Assembly: GCF_000620145.1 (NCBI RefSeq)
Contig: NZ_KK211082.1
Span: 181,198-245,197 of the forward strand
Source: Deefgea rivuli DSM 18356
GTDB lineage: Bacteria > Pseudomonadota > Gammaproteobacteria > Burkholderiales > Chitinibacteraceae
Direction of reading: 5' to 3'
DNA: 64,000 nucleotides
Shown: positions 44,677-53,401 of the stretch, piece after piece
Layout of the letters: every line of letters starts with the position of its first letter
Position numbering within the stretch: the stretch's first letter is position 1
Translations under genes and position numbers: made by a program
The notes under the pieces: generated by a model
What the model was told of the DNA's origin: nothing
The model's input: the letters and a program-made list of their open reading frames with translations, nothing else
The model's database searches: none

Positions 44677-45156
44677 ATGAAAACGATGAAAAATTTATTA
44701 TTTTTCCCTTTAGTATTAATTGCCCTTTTATTATTAACACTTGGTTTTTTTGAGGGCAGAAAGGCTTATTGGGATAATAGAGTGCAAAAAATGTGCAACA
44801 AAGATGGCGGAACTACGGTCTTTGAGCACGTAACAATTAGTCGTGATGATGCACTAAACGGTGGATTGATGCGTGGGGATTTGTTTGCAATTCCTGCGGG
44901 TAAAAACGAGAAGACAATTTTCTATGTTAATTTTGAAAGCAAAAATATTCGTGATAGCGATCCATTAATCTTTCGATCTGAAACTAGTATAGTTCGAGTT
45001 AAAGACAGCAAGATAATCGCAATGATGATTGGCTACGCCCGAGTAGGGGGGGATTTTCCATCATTTTCGCATCCAACACACCAAAGCTGTCGTGAGAGAA
45101 GTAAAGCTTTAATAAATTTTGATAAAGCAGTGCAAATTAAAGAAGAGTCCAAATAG
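44677..45156 (+). CDS. small membrane-anchored protein of unknown function
   Basis: I do not recognise this 159-residue product. One N-terminal membrane helix (about residues 5-24, LLFFPLVLIALLLLTLGFF) could be an uncleaved signal. The remaining part is soluble and probably periplasmic, with three cysteines (MCNKDGG and HQSCRER). GAGGG lies seven bases before the ATG. Base composition is more AT-rich than the flanking genes, which hints at transfer. It sits between repeat blocks, with no functional neighbours. Confidence 0.7.
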   Translation: MKTMKNLLFFPLVLIALLLLTLGFFEGRKAYWDNRVQKMCNKDGGTTVFEHVTISRDDALNGGLMRGDLFAIPAGKNEKTIFYVNFESKNIRDSDPLIFRSETSIVRVKDSKIIAMMIGYARVGGDFPSFSHPTHQSCRERSKALINFDKAVQIKEESK

Positions 45157-45187
45157 AGTTTTATCGTAAACAAGATAAGCCAAGTTC

Positions 45188-45220
45188 GTAGGTTGGGCTA
45201 AGCCTGCGCAGCCCAACGTT
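45188..45220. repeat. GTAGGTTGGGC palindromic repeat, left copy
   Basis: GTAGGTTGGGCTAAGC..GCGCAGCCCAACGTT. Nearly the reverse complement (32 of 33) of 45363-45395, so the two bound a 142-bp segment. Confidence 0.65.
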
Positions 45221-45263
45221 CGAGTAGCAACAAGCCCAAGGTGGTTTGGTGCATGAGTTATAA

Positions 45264-45312
45264 GTATACGAACAAAGCCTATATCAATAAATGCCCCCAC
45301 AAAGATACCCAT
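45264..45312 (+). repeat. Small GTAT-ATACC hairpin repeat (weak copy)
   Basis: GTATACGAACAAAGCC..ATCAATAAATGCCCCCACAAAG then ATACCCAT. Ends and length fit the family, but the stem is poor. It lies inside the 33-bp inverted repeat pair. Confidence 0.5.
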
Positions 45313-45362
45313 AACAATCGAAAGAGATTATTTAGGTACAAAGAAAAAGCGAATCCACAGTA

Positions 45363-45395
45363 AACGTTGGGCTGCGCAAGCTTAGCCCAACCTAC
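45363..45395. repeat. GTAGGTTGGGC palindromic repeat, right copy
   Basis: AACGTTGGGCTGCGCA..GCTTAGCCCAACCTAC; identical over this length to 55273-55305 and inverted relative to 45188-45220. Confidence 0.65.
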
Positions 45396-45483
45396 GATAC
45401 TGTTTTAACCATTTGTGTATATCGTGGTGCGCAACGCTGCGCGTTTCACACCCTACCAACCAATCCGTCATCGAGTCATCACC

Positions 45484-46545
45484 ATGTCGTCACCCTGCTC
45501 TACCTTAGAAACGCCTCCCAATCCAGAACTCATCACGCTGGCGCAGGCACATTTGCGGGATGTGTTGACGATTGCGTTTGAACACATCGATGGTGAGCAA
45601 CAGGCGGTGGTGGTGTTTGATACGCGCTGTGAGCTGGCGGCGACGTTGACAGAGGCTTATCGCTTGGCTTTGCCGAACGCGAACTTCATTGATTTTGATG
45701 CCAGCACGCCCGAGCAAGTATTGGCGGCGTTTGCGCCGTTGGCCGCGAAAGATTTGGTGGTGTTAGTGCAATCGACGAACTTTCGGCTGGAAGCATTTCG
45801 GATTCGCGTCGAGCTATTTAAGCGTGGTTTAAAAGTGATCGAGCATCCGCATTTGGGGCGGATGCAGGGGGCGGAAGTCCCGATTTATGTCGATTCACTG
45901 GCGTATGATCCTTGCTATTATCGCGGCGTTGGGCATGCGCTAAAAGCCAAAATCGATAGCGCCAGCCGTGGTTTGGTCGATAGTGGCGCGGGCAATGTGC
46001 TGCACTTCGCGGCGCCGTTTGAATCGGCCAAGCTCAATATTGGCGATTACAGCCAGATGAATAATGTCGGCGGGCAATTTCCGCTCGGCGAAGTGTTTAC
46101 CGAAACGCAGGACTTTGCGGCGGTGAATGGCCGAATTCGCGTGTTTGTGTTTGGCGACACGCGCTACCGCGTGAACCGCCCTAGCCTACCGATTACCTTG
46201 GTGATAGCCCAAAGCCAAATCATCGACGTCATCGATTCAACGCCCGAATTTGATGAGATGCTGGCGATGATCCGCGCTGATGAAGGCGGCGTGGTATGGG
46301 TGCGGGAACTCGGTTTGGGAATGAATCGCGCATTTAGTTTTGCGCGCACCGTCAGCGATATTGGCACTTATGAGCGTATGTGCGGGATTCATTTGTCGCT
46401 TGGTATGAAGCACGGTATTTACGCCAAGCCGAATATCAAACGCGGTGAAGGCAAATACCATATCGACGTGTTTGCGATCACCGAATCGGTGCAGTTTGAC
46501 GATGAAGTCGTTTACCGCAATGGCGCTTGGGTGGTTTCGCCGTAA
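45484..46545 (+). CDS. M29 aminopeptidase-like protein
   Basis: A 354-residue cytoplasmic protein without close relatives that I can name. The C-terminal half resembles M29 (AmpT/AmpS) metallopeptidases: FPLGEVFTE (E203), RELGLGMN (E275), GIHLSLG (H303) and YHIDVF (H326, D328). The order and spacing match the five metal ligands of the family, so an active dinuclear site is plausible. The N-terminal half (DTRCELAATLTEAYRLALPNANFIDFD) is a Rossmann-like region. The ATG at 45484 is chosen over a GTG at 45415. Its upstream spacer is full of repeats. Confidence 0.7.
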   Translation: MSSPCSTLETPPNPELITLAQAHLRDVLTIAFEHIDGEQQAVVVFDTRCELAATLTEAYRLALPNANFIDFDASTPEQVLAAFAPLAAKDLVVLVQSTNFRLEAFRIRVELFKRGLKVIEHPHLGRMQGAEVPIYVDSLAYDPCYYRGVGHALKAKIDSASRGLVDSGAGNVLHFAAPFESAKLNIGDYSQMNNVGGQFPLGEVFTETQDFAAVNGRIRVFVFGDTRYRVNRPSLPITLVIAQSQIIDVIDSTPEFDEMLAMIRADEGGVVWVRELGLGMNRAFSFARTVSDIGTYERMCGIHLSLGMKHGIYAKPNIKRGEGKYHIDVFAITESVQFDDEVVYRNGAWVVSP

Positions 46546-46604
46546 TGCATTGAAGTCGTCAAAAATGGCCTCAATGCCGATCTAAATAAAAAATATAAAA
46601 GCAA

Positions 46605-46654
46605 GGTATTACCATCTAGCCATTACTCATAAAGGCCTAGATGGTAATACCCAT
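46605..46654 (+). repeat. Small GTAT-ATACC hairpin repeat (first of three in tandem)
   Basis: GGTATTACCATCTAGCC, loop, GGCCTAGATGGTAATACCCAT. The stem GGTATTACCATCTAG/CTAGATGGTAATACC is perfect over 15 bp. It is identical to 47030-47079. Confidence 0.85.
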
Positions 46655-46667
46655 AATAAAATGGCTA

Positions 46668-47017
46668 TGTTCGGATTTGGTGTTGATGCTGTGCCGCGAT
46701 GGTTGGACTGCGCGAGATCCCTTGTATCAAGCCGAGCGAGGAACAAGCGGGTCGGGGTTTTTGCGATCAATGTTTGAGCGAGGCCGATGCTGTTGCCTTT
46801 GAGGCCGACCGAGTTTTGAGCGCAACCGACCCGATTGTCCGCAGCGAGGGCATCCGGCGAAGCCGGACGCAGATACAGGGCGGCCTTCTTTTGCTTACTT
46901 TTCTTGGCCGTTCAAGAAAAGTAAGTGCCGCGCGGCATGAGCGCGACCATGGTGAGTAGAAAATTGAAGCCTTCGTTTAAAGTGAAGTAATTTTTTATCA
47001 ACACCAAATCCGAACAT
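46668..47017 (+). repeat. Large structured repeat, copy 2 (perfect 21-bp terminal inverted repeats)
   Basis: The first and last 21 bases are perfect inverted repeats (ATGTTCGGATTTGGTG.. and ..CACCAAATCCGAACAT). Inside, the central outer stem is GGGTCGG/CCGACCC where copy 3 has GGCAAGG/CCTTGCC, and the small hairpin TCCGGCGAAGCCGGA carries a paired change from TCCGACGAAGTCGGA. No transposase or other gene is encoded. Confidence 0.88.
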
Positions 47018-47029
47018 CGAAAAAAGCAA

Positions 47030-47079
47030 GGTATTACCATCTAGCCATTACTCATAAAGGCCTAGATGGTAATACCCAT
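47030..47079 (+). repeat. Small GTAT-ATACC hairpin repeat (second in tandem)
   Basis: Identical to the copy at 46605, offset by 425 bp, between large copies 2 and 3. Confidence 0.85.
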
Positions 47080-47091
47080 AATAAAATGGCT

Positions 47092-47409
47092 ATGTTCGGA
47101 TTTGGTGTTGATGCTGTGCCGCGATGGTTGGACTGCGCGAGATCCCTTGTATCAAGCCGAGCGAGGAACAAGCGGCAAGGGGCTTTCGGCGGGCTCTGTT
47201 TTGTTAAAGCCCGCCGCCTTGCCGATTGTCCGCAGCGAGGGAATCCGACGAAGTCGGACGCAGATACTAGGGCGGCCTTCTTTTGCTTACTTTTCTTGGC
47301 CGTTCAAGAAAAGTAAGTGCCGCGCGGCATGAGCGCGACCATGGTGAGTAGAAAATTGAAGCCTTCGTTTAAAGTGAAGTAATTTTTTATCAACACCAAA
47401 TCCGAACAT
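47092..47409 (+). repeat. Large structured repeat, copy 3 (perfect 21-bp terminal inverted repeats)
   Basis: Same 21-bp ends as copy 2, but the interior matches copy 1 instead, with GGCAAGG..CCTTGCC and GGCGGGCT..AGCCCGCC stems. This shows exchange of internal modules between elements. Confidence 0.88.
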
Positions 47410-47421
47410 CGAAAAAAGCAA

Positions 47422-47468
47422 GGTATTGCCATCTAGCCATTATTCATAATGACCTAGATGGTAATACC
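47422..47468 (+). repeat. Small GTAT-ATACC hairpin repeat (third in tandem)
   Basis: GGTATTGCCATCTAG..CTAGATGGTAATACC. It differs from the first two at a few positions. It ends 28 bp before the stop of the glycerate kinase gene. Confidence 0.8.
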
Positions 47469-47495
47469 AACCATAAAACATTCGTTCACATTAAC

Positions 47496-48641
47496 TTATT
47501 TCAAACGCATCAAATGAATCACGCTCGCTACATTGCGTGCAGTGCGTTGTAAATTTTCGCGTGCGTCGCCCAATGCTTCTTGCAGCGACATCGCTTTGTG
47601 CACGCAAGAAAACACTGCGTCGATGCCATGCGCATACACCTCGTCCACATCTTCGCGCAAGCAGCCGCCGATGCCGATCACTGGCAGGCCAAATTGCTTG
47701 GCCAGTTGCGCTACGCCTATCGGCGTTTTGCCAAAAATCGTTTGACCATCCAAACGACCTTCGCCAGTAATTACCAAATCAGCATCGCTTAAATGCTGCG
47801 CCAATCCGGTCGCGTCGAGCACGATATCAACGCCTCGGCGCAAGCGGCAGCGGAAGAAAAACGCCAACGCCGCTGCGCCCATGCCGCCCGCCGCGCCAGC
47901 ACCGGCGATGTGTTCAACGTCTTTGCCCAGTTGCTGCCGGATGATGCGCGCGTAATTGCTTAATGCCGCATCCAACTGCTTCACCATCTCCGGTGTTGCG
48001 CCTTTTTGTGGGCCAAAAATCGCCGAAGCGCCTTTCGCACCGGTCAATGGATTATCCACATCACAAGCCACTTCAAATTCGCATTCCAGCAAGCGCGAAT
48101 CAAAGCCGCTCAAATCAATCTTCGCCAAATCAGCCAGCGCTGCGCCACCCGCCGCCAGCGGCGCACTTGCAGTATCCAAAAACTGCACGCCCAGCGCGCG
48201 CAGCATGCCGCTGCCGCCGTCATTGGTCGCCGAGCCGCCAATCGCCAGAATGAATTTTCTCGCGCCGGCATCGAGCGCAGCGCGGATTAATTCACCCGTG
48301 CCCTCGGTGCTGGTTAGCAAGGGATTGCGCGCATCGGCCGCGATCAAGGCGAGGCCACTGGCGGACGCCATTTCGATCACCGCCGTGCGGCCGTCGCCTA
48401 GCATTCCCCATTGCGCCGTCACTGGCGCGCCCAATGGGCCACGCACGGTGGCGGTGTGAAATTGGCCATTGGTCGCGTCGATCAAGGCTTCCAGCGTGCC
48501 TTCGCCGCCATCGGCCATCGGCACTTGTACTAGCTCGACGTGCGGCAAGATATTTTCAAATGCGCTGGCGATAATGCTGGCGACTTCTTTGGCACTTAAA
48601 GATTCTTTAAACGAATCGGGTGCAATTACGATTTTTTTCAT
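47496..48641 (-). CDS. glycerate kinase (GarK/GlxK type)
   Basis: A 381-residue type II glycerate kinase beginning MKKIVIAPDSFKESLSAKEVASII, with VPMADGGEGTLEAL, AIGGSATNDGGSGMLRALG and DLVITGEGRLDGQTIFGKTP. It phosphorylates D-glycerate to 2-phosphoglycerate, feeding glycolysis. AAGGAG lies seven bases before the ATG, so the longer frame to 48665 is rejected. It is 10 bp after the permease gene and completes the CdaR-GntP-kinase set. Confidence 0.96.
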   Translation of the reverse strand: MKKIVIAPDSFKESLSAKEVASIIASAFENILPHVELVQVPMADGGEGTLEALIDATNGQFHTATVRGPLGAPVTAQWGMLGDGRTAVIEMASASGLALIAADARNPLLTSTEGTGELIRAALDAGARKFILAIGGSATNDGGSGMLRALGVQFLDTASAPLAAGGAALADLAKIDLSGFDSRLLECEFEVACDVDNPLTGAKGASAIFGPQKGATPEMVKQLDAALSNYARIIRQQLGKDVEHIAGAGAAGGMGAAALAFFFRCRLRRGVDIVLDATGLAQHLSDADLVITGEGRLDGQTIFGKTPIGVAQLAKQFGLPVIGIGGCLREDVDEVYAHGIDAVFSCVHKAMSLQEALGDARENLQRTARNVASVIHLMRLK

Positions 48642-48651
48642 CTTGCGCTCC

Positions 48652-49914
48652 TTAAGCCAAACCAATCACGCCGTACAAAACTGTCGCGGTAATCGTAATA
48701 CCGAGGCCAACTGCGGTTTCGTAGGGAATCATTTTTAGGCGTTCATTCATATTCATGCCGACAGCACCCGCAGTGGCGTGGAAGAAACTACCGTGTGGCA
48801 AGTGATCGAGCACCGTGGCACCCGAATGGATCATCGCTGCCGAGCCCAGCGCCGGAACGCCCAAGGTCATCAACGTTGCGCCAAACACTTGCGAAGCGAC
48901 TGCGGTACCTGCCGTCGTTGACGCGGTGGCCATCGACATCAAAATACCAGCGACGGGTGCCAATACATACGCTGGCAAACCCATGCCGCCGATGGCGTGA
49001 ATCAGTAGATTTTTCAATTCAGAATTAGCGATAATCCCGGCCAGCGTACCGGTGCCGAGCAGCATAATCGCGACTGGCATCATGCGTTGCAGGCCAGCGA
49101 TGCTGTATTCATTGATATTGGCAATCTTGCCCATCGCCAAACAGCCTAGTATACCGCCCAAAGGCAATGCAATTAAGGGGTCAATGGCAATACCCGCGAT
49201 AGGACGCAGTGACAATAAACCAATTGCCACTAGCGGTGCGACCATTGCCGCGCCAAAGCTGGGCAGATTGTCATTACCATGATCGTGGACTTCTTCGGCC
49301 GAAATCATGCTGCCTTTGCTTGTTAGGCGGCGCGCCAGCAAGTAGGCAATGGCGAGGCCAACCAGACCGGGAACAATCCCCGCCATCATGACGGACGTTA
49401 GTGGCTGCTGAAATGCATCCGCAGCGGCAATCGCGTTGGGATTGGGCGACATCACATTACCGGCTTTACCACCGCCGATCATCGCCAATAGCACCGCAAA
49501 GCGCGAAATTCCGGCGCGTTCGGCGATCATCAATGCAATCGGTGCCACGGTAATCACGGCCACGTCGATGAAAACGCCAACGCTAGTCAAAATCAGCGTT
49601 GCTAAAGCCAAGGCCAGCAGCGCGCGAACTTCACCCATTTTCTTGACGATGGTATCGGCAATGCGCGCCGCGCCGCCCGATTCGATCAACACCCCAGCCA
49701 ACACACCAGCGGCGATAATCCGCAGCACGGCCGGAATAATATTGCGCGCGCCGTCCATCATAATCGTCACGGTTTCGCTCAGGCTTGCGCCGCCGACCAA
49801 GCCGCCAATCAAAGCGCCCGCGACCATGCCGTAGGTCGGTGATACTTTTTTCAAAATCAGGCCGATGGCAACGGCCAAAGCCGCCATCGCACCGAATGTG
49901 CTAATTGGATCCAT
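48652..49914 (-). CDS. GntP-family permease, probably for glycerate
   Basis: A 420-residue inner-membrane transporter with about twelve helices and GntP-type segments (AGVLAGVLIESGGAARIADTIV, GGGKAGNVMSPNPNAIAAADAF). The family imports gluconate, glycerate and related sugar acids. Glycerate is inferred from the kinase encoded 10 bp downstream and the CdaR-type regulator upstream. Confidence 0.93.
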   Translation of the reverse strand: MDPISTFGAMAALAVAIGLILKKVSPTYGMVAGALIGGLVGGASLSETVTIMMDGARNIIPAVLRIIAAGVLAGVLIESGGAARIADTIVKKMGEVRALLALALATLILTSVGVFIDVAVITVAPIALMIAERAGISRFAVLLAMIGGGKAGNVMSPNPNAIAAADAFQQPLTSVMMAGIVPGLVGLAIAYLLARRLTSKGSMISAEEVHDHGNDNLPSFGAAMVAPLVAIGLLSLRPIAGIAIDPLIALPLGGILGCLAMGKIANINEYSIAGLQRMMPVAIMLLGTGTLAGIIANSELKNLLIHAIGGMGLPAYVLAPVAGILMSMATASTTAGTAVASQVFGATLMTLGVPALGSAAMIHSGATVLDHLPHGSFFHATAGAVGMNMNERLKMIPYETAVGLGITITATVLYGVIGLA

Positions 49915-50039
49915 CTTGCTCTCCAGAATGTAGTCGTAAAACAGTGACTACATTCTAGGCGTGCAAGTCGCTGCAAGTCCTCGGCATAAATCCAGAATAA
50001 ACCACATAATTTGCATCTATTTTTGTGCAAATGCCCAAA

Positions 50040-51191
50040 TTAGTGCGGTAATAAAGCCGGAAGTTGTAGTGCGATATAAATTTGCACCCGATCTTCCAAG
50101 CGGCTCAGATCCATTTTGCTCAGCTCAGCAATGCGACCAAGCCGGTAATCCAGCGTATTACGATGAATATTGAGCGCTTGTGCGGTGGCTTGTAGATTCA
50201 AATCGTGCGCAAACCAACACGCTAATGTGGGCAAAAAAACGCCTTTTTTATCTTGGGCACGGATCCGCTCGACGGGTGCGCACAGCAATTGCGCTTGCCA
50301 GCCTTGCGCCAGTGGTGCGAGCAGCACGGGTAAACGCTCATCATCAAAAAGCTGCAAAATATCGTCGCCCACCGCTTGCTGCAAAGTGGCGCTCGCCGTT
50401 TGATACGACAGCGCCAGCCCGCCTTCTTGCACAAAATAATGCCCCAAAGCCGCTTGCAAACGCAGCGGCGTTTTAGTTTGTAAGACTTGCAATGCGGGCA
50501 ATAACTGGCGGCGCTGCGCCGCAGGACTCCAACGGTTGAGGTCGTCCAGCGCGGGTAAGAGCAAAACGAACTCATCAAACGTCGGCCTAGCCAGCAAAGG
50601 CGCGTAGCCAAAATCGGCGAGCAAATATTGCAATTGCTGCAAAGCGCTCAATCCAGTTTCTTGGTCGAGCAAGCTACCGCTGGCGCGAATCACCAGCGCC
50701 ACGCGCGGCAACGTGAGATCAACGCCCAGCCGCTCGGCCCAGCGCGCCAGCGATAAATCCGAAATACTCTGCCGCTGAATCAGCTGCTGCACCAGGTCTT
50801 CGTACAAACGTGCATCGCGCTCGATGCTGCGCAGCATGGCTTTTTGTTCCAGCATCATTTCGGCGCTCATCCGCACCAATTCGCCCATCGGTCGCACAAT
50901 ATCCGGCGCGCCAGTAATACCAATCACGCCAACAATTTCACCTTGGCTATACAGCGGCAAATTCACACCGGGCTGTACACCTTGCAGGTTCGCCGCCGTC
51001 GCCGCGTCGATTTCCAGTACGCGGCCTTGCTGAATCGCCAGCATTGCGCCTTCATGCCGCAGCCCTATCCGCTCGGTAATCCCACTGGCTAAAATCACAC
51101 CATGCTCATCCATCACATTAATGTTGTACGGCAGCAGCGCCATAGTACGGCGGGCAATTTCCTGCGCCAGCTTGATGGATAAACGCGACAT
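50040..51191 (-). CDS. CdaR-family sugar diacid regulator
   Basis: A 383-residue activator of the CdaR family: N-terminal diacid-binding domain (MSRLSIKLAQEIARRTMALLPYNINVMDEHGVILASG), a central GGDEF-like region, and a PucR-type C-terminal helix-turn-helix (DLNLQATAQALNIHRNTLDYRLGRI). In E. coli CdaR turns on galactarate, glucarate and glycerate use in response to glycerate. It probably controls the permease and kinase 125 bp downstream. The ATG at 51191 is chosen over a longer frame from 51380 that extends into the neighbouring gene. Confidence 0.93.
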   Translation of the reverse strand: MSRLSIKLAQEIARRTMALLPYNINVMDEHGVILASGITERIGLRHEGAMLAIQQGRVLEIDAATAANLQGVQPGVNLPLYSQGEIVGVIGITGAPDIVRPMGELVRMSAEMMLEQKAMLRSIERDARLYEDLVQQLIQRQSISDLSLARWAERLGVDLTLPRVALVIRASGSLLDQETGLSALQQLQYLLADFGYAPLLARPTFDEFVLLLPALDDLNRWSPAAQRRQLLPALQVLQTKTPLRLQAALGHYFVQEGGLALSYQTASATLQQAVGDDILQLFDDERLPVLLAPLAQGWQAQLLCAPVERIRAQDKKGVFLPTLACWFAHDLNLQATAQALNIHRNTLDYRLGRIAELSKMDLSRLEDRVQIYIALQLPALLPH

Positions 51192-51306
51192 GAGTTTCTC
51201 TTTGGGGCGATGTGATACGTATGAATATACCGCAGAGCCCAAGGCCTGAAATGACAAAGCGCAGCAGATACCGCGCTTTTGCTTTTTTAAACCGCCATCG
51301 CGCCGA

Positions 51307-52539
51307 TTAAGCTGGCATAGCACACGCGCTGATGTCGGCTTCTTCATCAGCTGCGCTTCCCCAATGTGGGAATGGATCATTCAAAGCCGACCAGTTTTGC
51401 ATTCCCAACGCCAATTCGGCGTCGCTCAGCAGGCATTGATTTAGCCGCTCGCGCAGCAGCGCTTCGTCCATATCAATACCGATGAACACCAATTCTTGCT
51501 TGCGATCGCCAAAATCGTCGTCCCAACGATCCATGATGCTGTCGATTTGCTCGTCTTCCGTTGGCCAATGCGCTTTGGGTACGCTCGCCCACCAATAACC
51601 GCCTGCGCCATGCCGACAAGCACCGCCCGCTTGCGACCAACTACCGGCAAAGCTCGGGCGGCTCGCCAGCCAGAAAAAGCCTTTGGAGCGCAATACGCCC
51701 TGCCATTCGCTATGAATCAAGTTCCAAAACCGCTCTGGGTGCAGCGGCGCGCGTGCTTGCCAAACGAAGCTGCTGATACCGTATTCTTCAGTTTCAGGGA
51801 GATGCTCACCGCGTAATTCAGCCAACCAGCCCGGTGCATTGGCGGCTTCGTCAAAATCAAAACGCCCCGTGCCTAAAATGGCATCCAGCGGCACTGCGCC
51901 GTTTTCAGCAACGATTTGCAGCGCGCGCGGATTGAGCGCGGCGAGGATGCCTTGCAACTCAGCCAGCTGCGTTGGCGTCACTAAATCGGGCTTGCTAATC
52001 ACCAGCACATCACAAAATTCAACTTGCTCGGTGAGCAGATCGACCACGCTGCGGTCATCATCTTCCCCTGCCGTTTCGCCGCGCTCGACCAGCAAATCGC
52101 TGCCCGCATAATCACGCAAAAAGTTAAATGCATCGACCAGCGTCACCATCGTATCGAGCTGGGCGATGTCCGCGAGCGACTGCCCTGCTTCATCACGGAA
52201 AGTAAATGTTTCGGCCACTGGCAAAGGCTCGGCGATGCCGGTGGATTCGATCAGCAGGTAATCAAAGCGATCTTCCTTAGCGAGGCGCGCCACTTCGAGC
52301 AATAAATCTTCGCGCAAAGTGCAGCAAATACAGCCATTGCTCATTTCAATGAGCTTTTCTTCGCCGCGCGCAAAACCGCCTTGATGAATCAATTCGCCAT
52401 CGATATTCACATCCGACAAATCATTCACAATCACCGCAACACGCAAACCGGCGCGATTTTTCAATACGTGATTGAGCAAAGTGGTTTTACCTGCGCCCAA
52501 AAAGCCAGATAAAACGGTAACCGGTAAACGCTTTGCCAT
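51307..52539 (-). CDS. COG0523/CobW-type GTPase, ZigA-like metallochaperone
   Basis: A 410-residue G3E GTPase: Walker [16 protein letters not shown] near residue 11, the metal-binding CICC motif in [28 protein letters not shown], and NKxD-like SKPD. The C-terminal CobW_C domain (about 255-400) has [24 protein letters not shown], typical of the ZigA/YciC group. These insert or deliver zinc when it is scarce. A perfect palindrome upstream (52577-52608) looks like the operator. AAGGAG lies eight bases before the ATG. Confidence 0.92.
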   Translation of the reverse strand: MAKRLPVTVLSGFLGAGKTTLLNHVLKNRAGLRVAVIVNDLSDVNIDGELIHQGGFARGEEKLIEMSNGCICCTLREDLLLEVARLAKEDRFDYLLIESTGIAEPLPVAETFTFRDEAGQSLADIAQLDTMVTLVDAFNFLRDYAGSDLLVERGETAGEDDDRSVVDLLTEQVEFCDVLVISKPDLVTPTQLAELQGILAALNPRALQIVAENGAVPLDAILGTGRFDFDEAANAPGWLAELRGEHLPETEEYGISSFVWQARAPLHPERFWNLIHSEWQGVLRSKGFFWLASRPSFAGSWSQAGGACRHGAGGYWWASVPKAHWPTEDEQIDSIMDRWDDDFGDRKQELVFIGIDMDEALLRERLNQCLLSDAELALGMQNWSALNDPFPHWGSAADEEADISACAMPA

Positions 52540-52576
52540 TTTGGCCGCTCCTTAAATAAAGCGCATAGCATATCCT

Positions 52577-52608
52577 TATGCAACACAGTTGCGCAACTGT
52601 GTTGCATA
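52577..52608 (-). promoter_or_regulatory. Perfect 32-bp palindromic operator, probably Zur
   Basis: Each half is TATGCAACACAGTTGC; the whole 32 bp is an exact inverted repeat. It lies 37 bp before the COG0523 GTPase start, where promoter elements are expected. COG0523 genes of this group are usually repressed by Zur, so Zur binding is inferred. The sequence differs from the TGTTATA-type box of other lineages. Confidence 0.75.
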
Positions 52609-52640
52609 TAAAGCGAATATAGCACCCTCCTCCAAGCATA

Positions 52641-52667
52641 AAAAAAGCCACCCTGATTGGGTGGCTG
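52641..52667 (-). terminator. Terminator of the DUF502 gene
   Basis: On the minus strand AGCCACCC-AATCA-GGGTGGCT is followed by TTTTTTATG. It lies 22 bp after the DUF502 stop. Confidence 0.9.
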
Positions 52668-52689
52668 ATAATAAAAACAATGCTGCGCT

Positions 52690-53376
52690 TTAAGGCTGCT
52701 TTGGATCGGGATAAATCACAGGCGCAGTTTGCAGCGCTTTTTTCAGCGGTGGTGGCGGCGTAATGCCCATCGACATATAAATACTGGTCAGTTTATCCAC
52801 GCCAATATTAGCCGGACGTATCCATTCCTTTGGAATATACAGCAAGCCGCCGCCAATTGGCACGGGCGCAGTGGGCACCAGCACCGCCTGATATTCGCGG
52901 CCTTCGATGTCCATGATTTCAGGATTGGGCATCAGCGCCAATACCGCCACGCCATCGCCGCCAAACAAGCACCATACCGGGCTCATCGCGCCGATATCGG
53001 CGTCTTGTTTTTGATCAAGCAAGCCGACAAACCGATCGGCTACATTATACAAACTGCCAATAATCGGAATCCGGCGCACGGTTTTATCCAGCAACGCTGC
53101 CAGCGGTTTTTTCAAGCGCGATTGCACAACAATCCCCAACGGATAAATCGCGCCTATCAAAATTACCCAGCCGAGTAAATAACCCAAAATCGGATTACTC
53201 ACAATCGGCTGACCAATCATCGCAAACAATTGCCCAGCGAGGCTACGTGGCCCTAAGAAGCCATCCAAAATATTCACCACCCAACCGAGCAGTGACAGTG
53301 TGAGCAGTAAAGGCAAAAGCGCCAATAAACCCGCCAACCATGTTGTCATTACACCTTTTACACTACGCTTAATCAT
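52690..53376 (-). CDS. DUF502 membrane protein
   Basis: A 228-residue protein of the DUF502 family with two N-terminal helices (about 10-34 and 57-80) and a soluble domain. The motif RRIPIIGSLYNVADRFVGLLDQK and VLVPTAPVPIGGGLLYIPKEWI is conserved. The role is unknown; the family is widespread in proteobacteria and plants. It stands between a terminator and a small hairpin repeat and is likely monocistronic. Confidence 0.93.
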   Translation of the reverse strand: MIKRSVKGVMTTWLAGLLALLPLLLTLSLLGWVVNILDGFLGPRSLAGQLFAMIGQPIVSNPILGYLLGWVILIGAIYPLGIVVQSRLKKPLAALLDKTVRRIPIIGSLYNVADRFVGLLDQKQDADIGAMSPVWCLFGGDGVAVLALMPNPEIMDIEGREYQAVLVPTAPVPIGGGLLYIPKEWIRPANIGVDKLTSIYMSMGITPPPPLKKALQTAPVIYPDPKQP

Positions 53377-53401
53377 GCAAACTCCATTCGATACTCAGCA
53401 T

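Noticed and set aside
46699-47332. ORFs within large repeats (also at 43959, 43990 and 54602-55003)
   Set aside because: The frames change between copies, alternative frames are equally open, and conservation follows stem structure. No start signals are seen.
46605-47468. CRISPR array
   Set aside because: Three small hairpins repeat here, but the spacing is over 340 bp and the intervening sequence is itself repeated. No cas gene is present.
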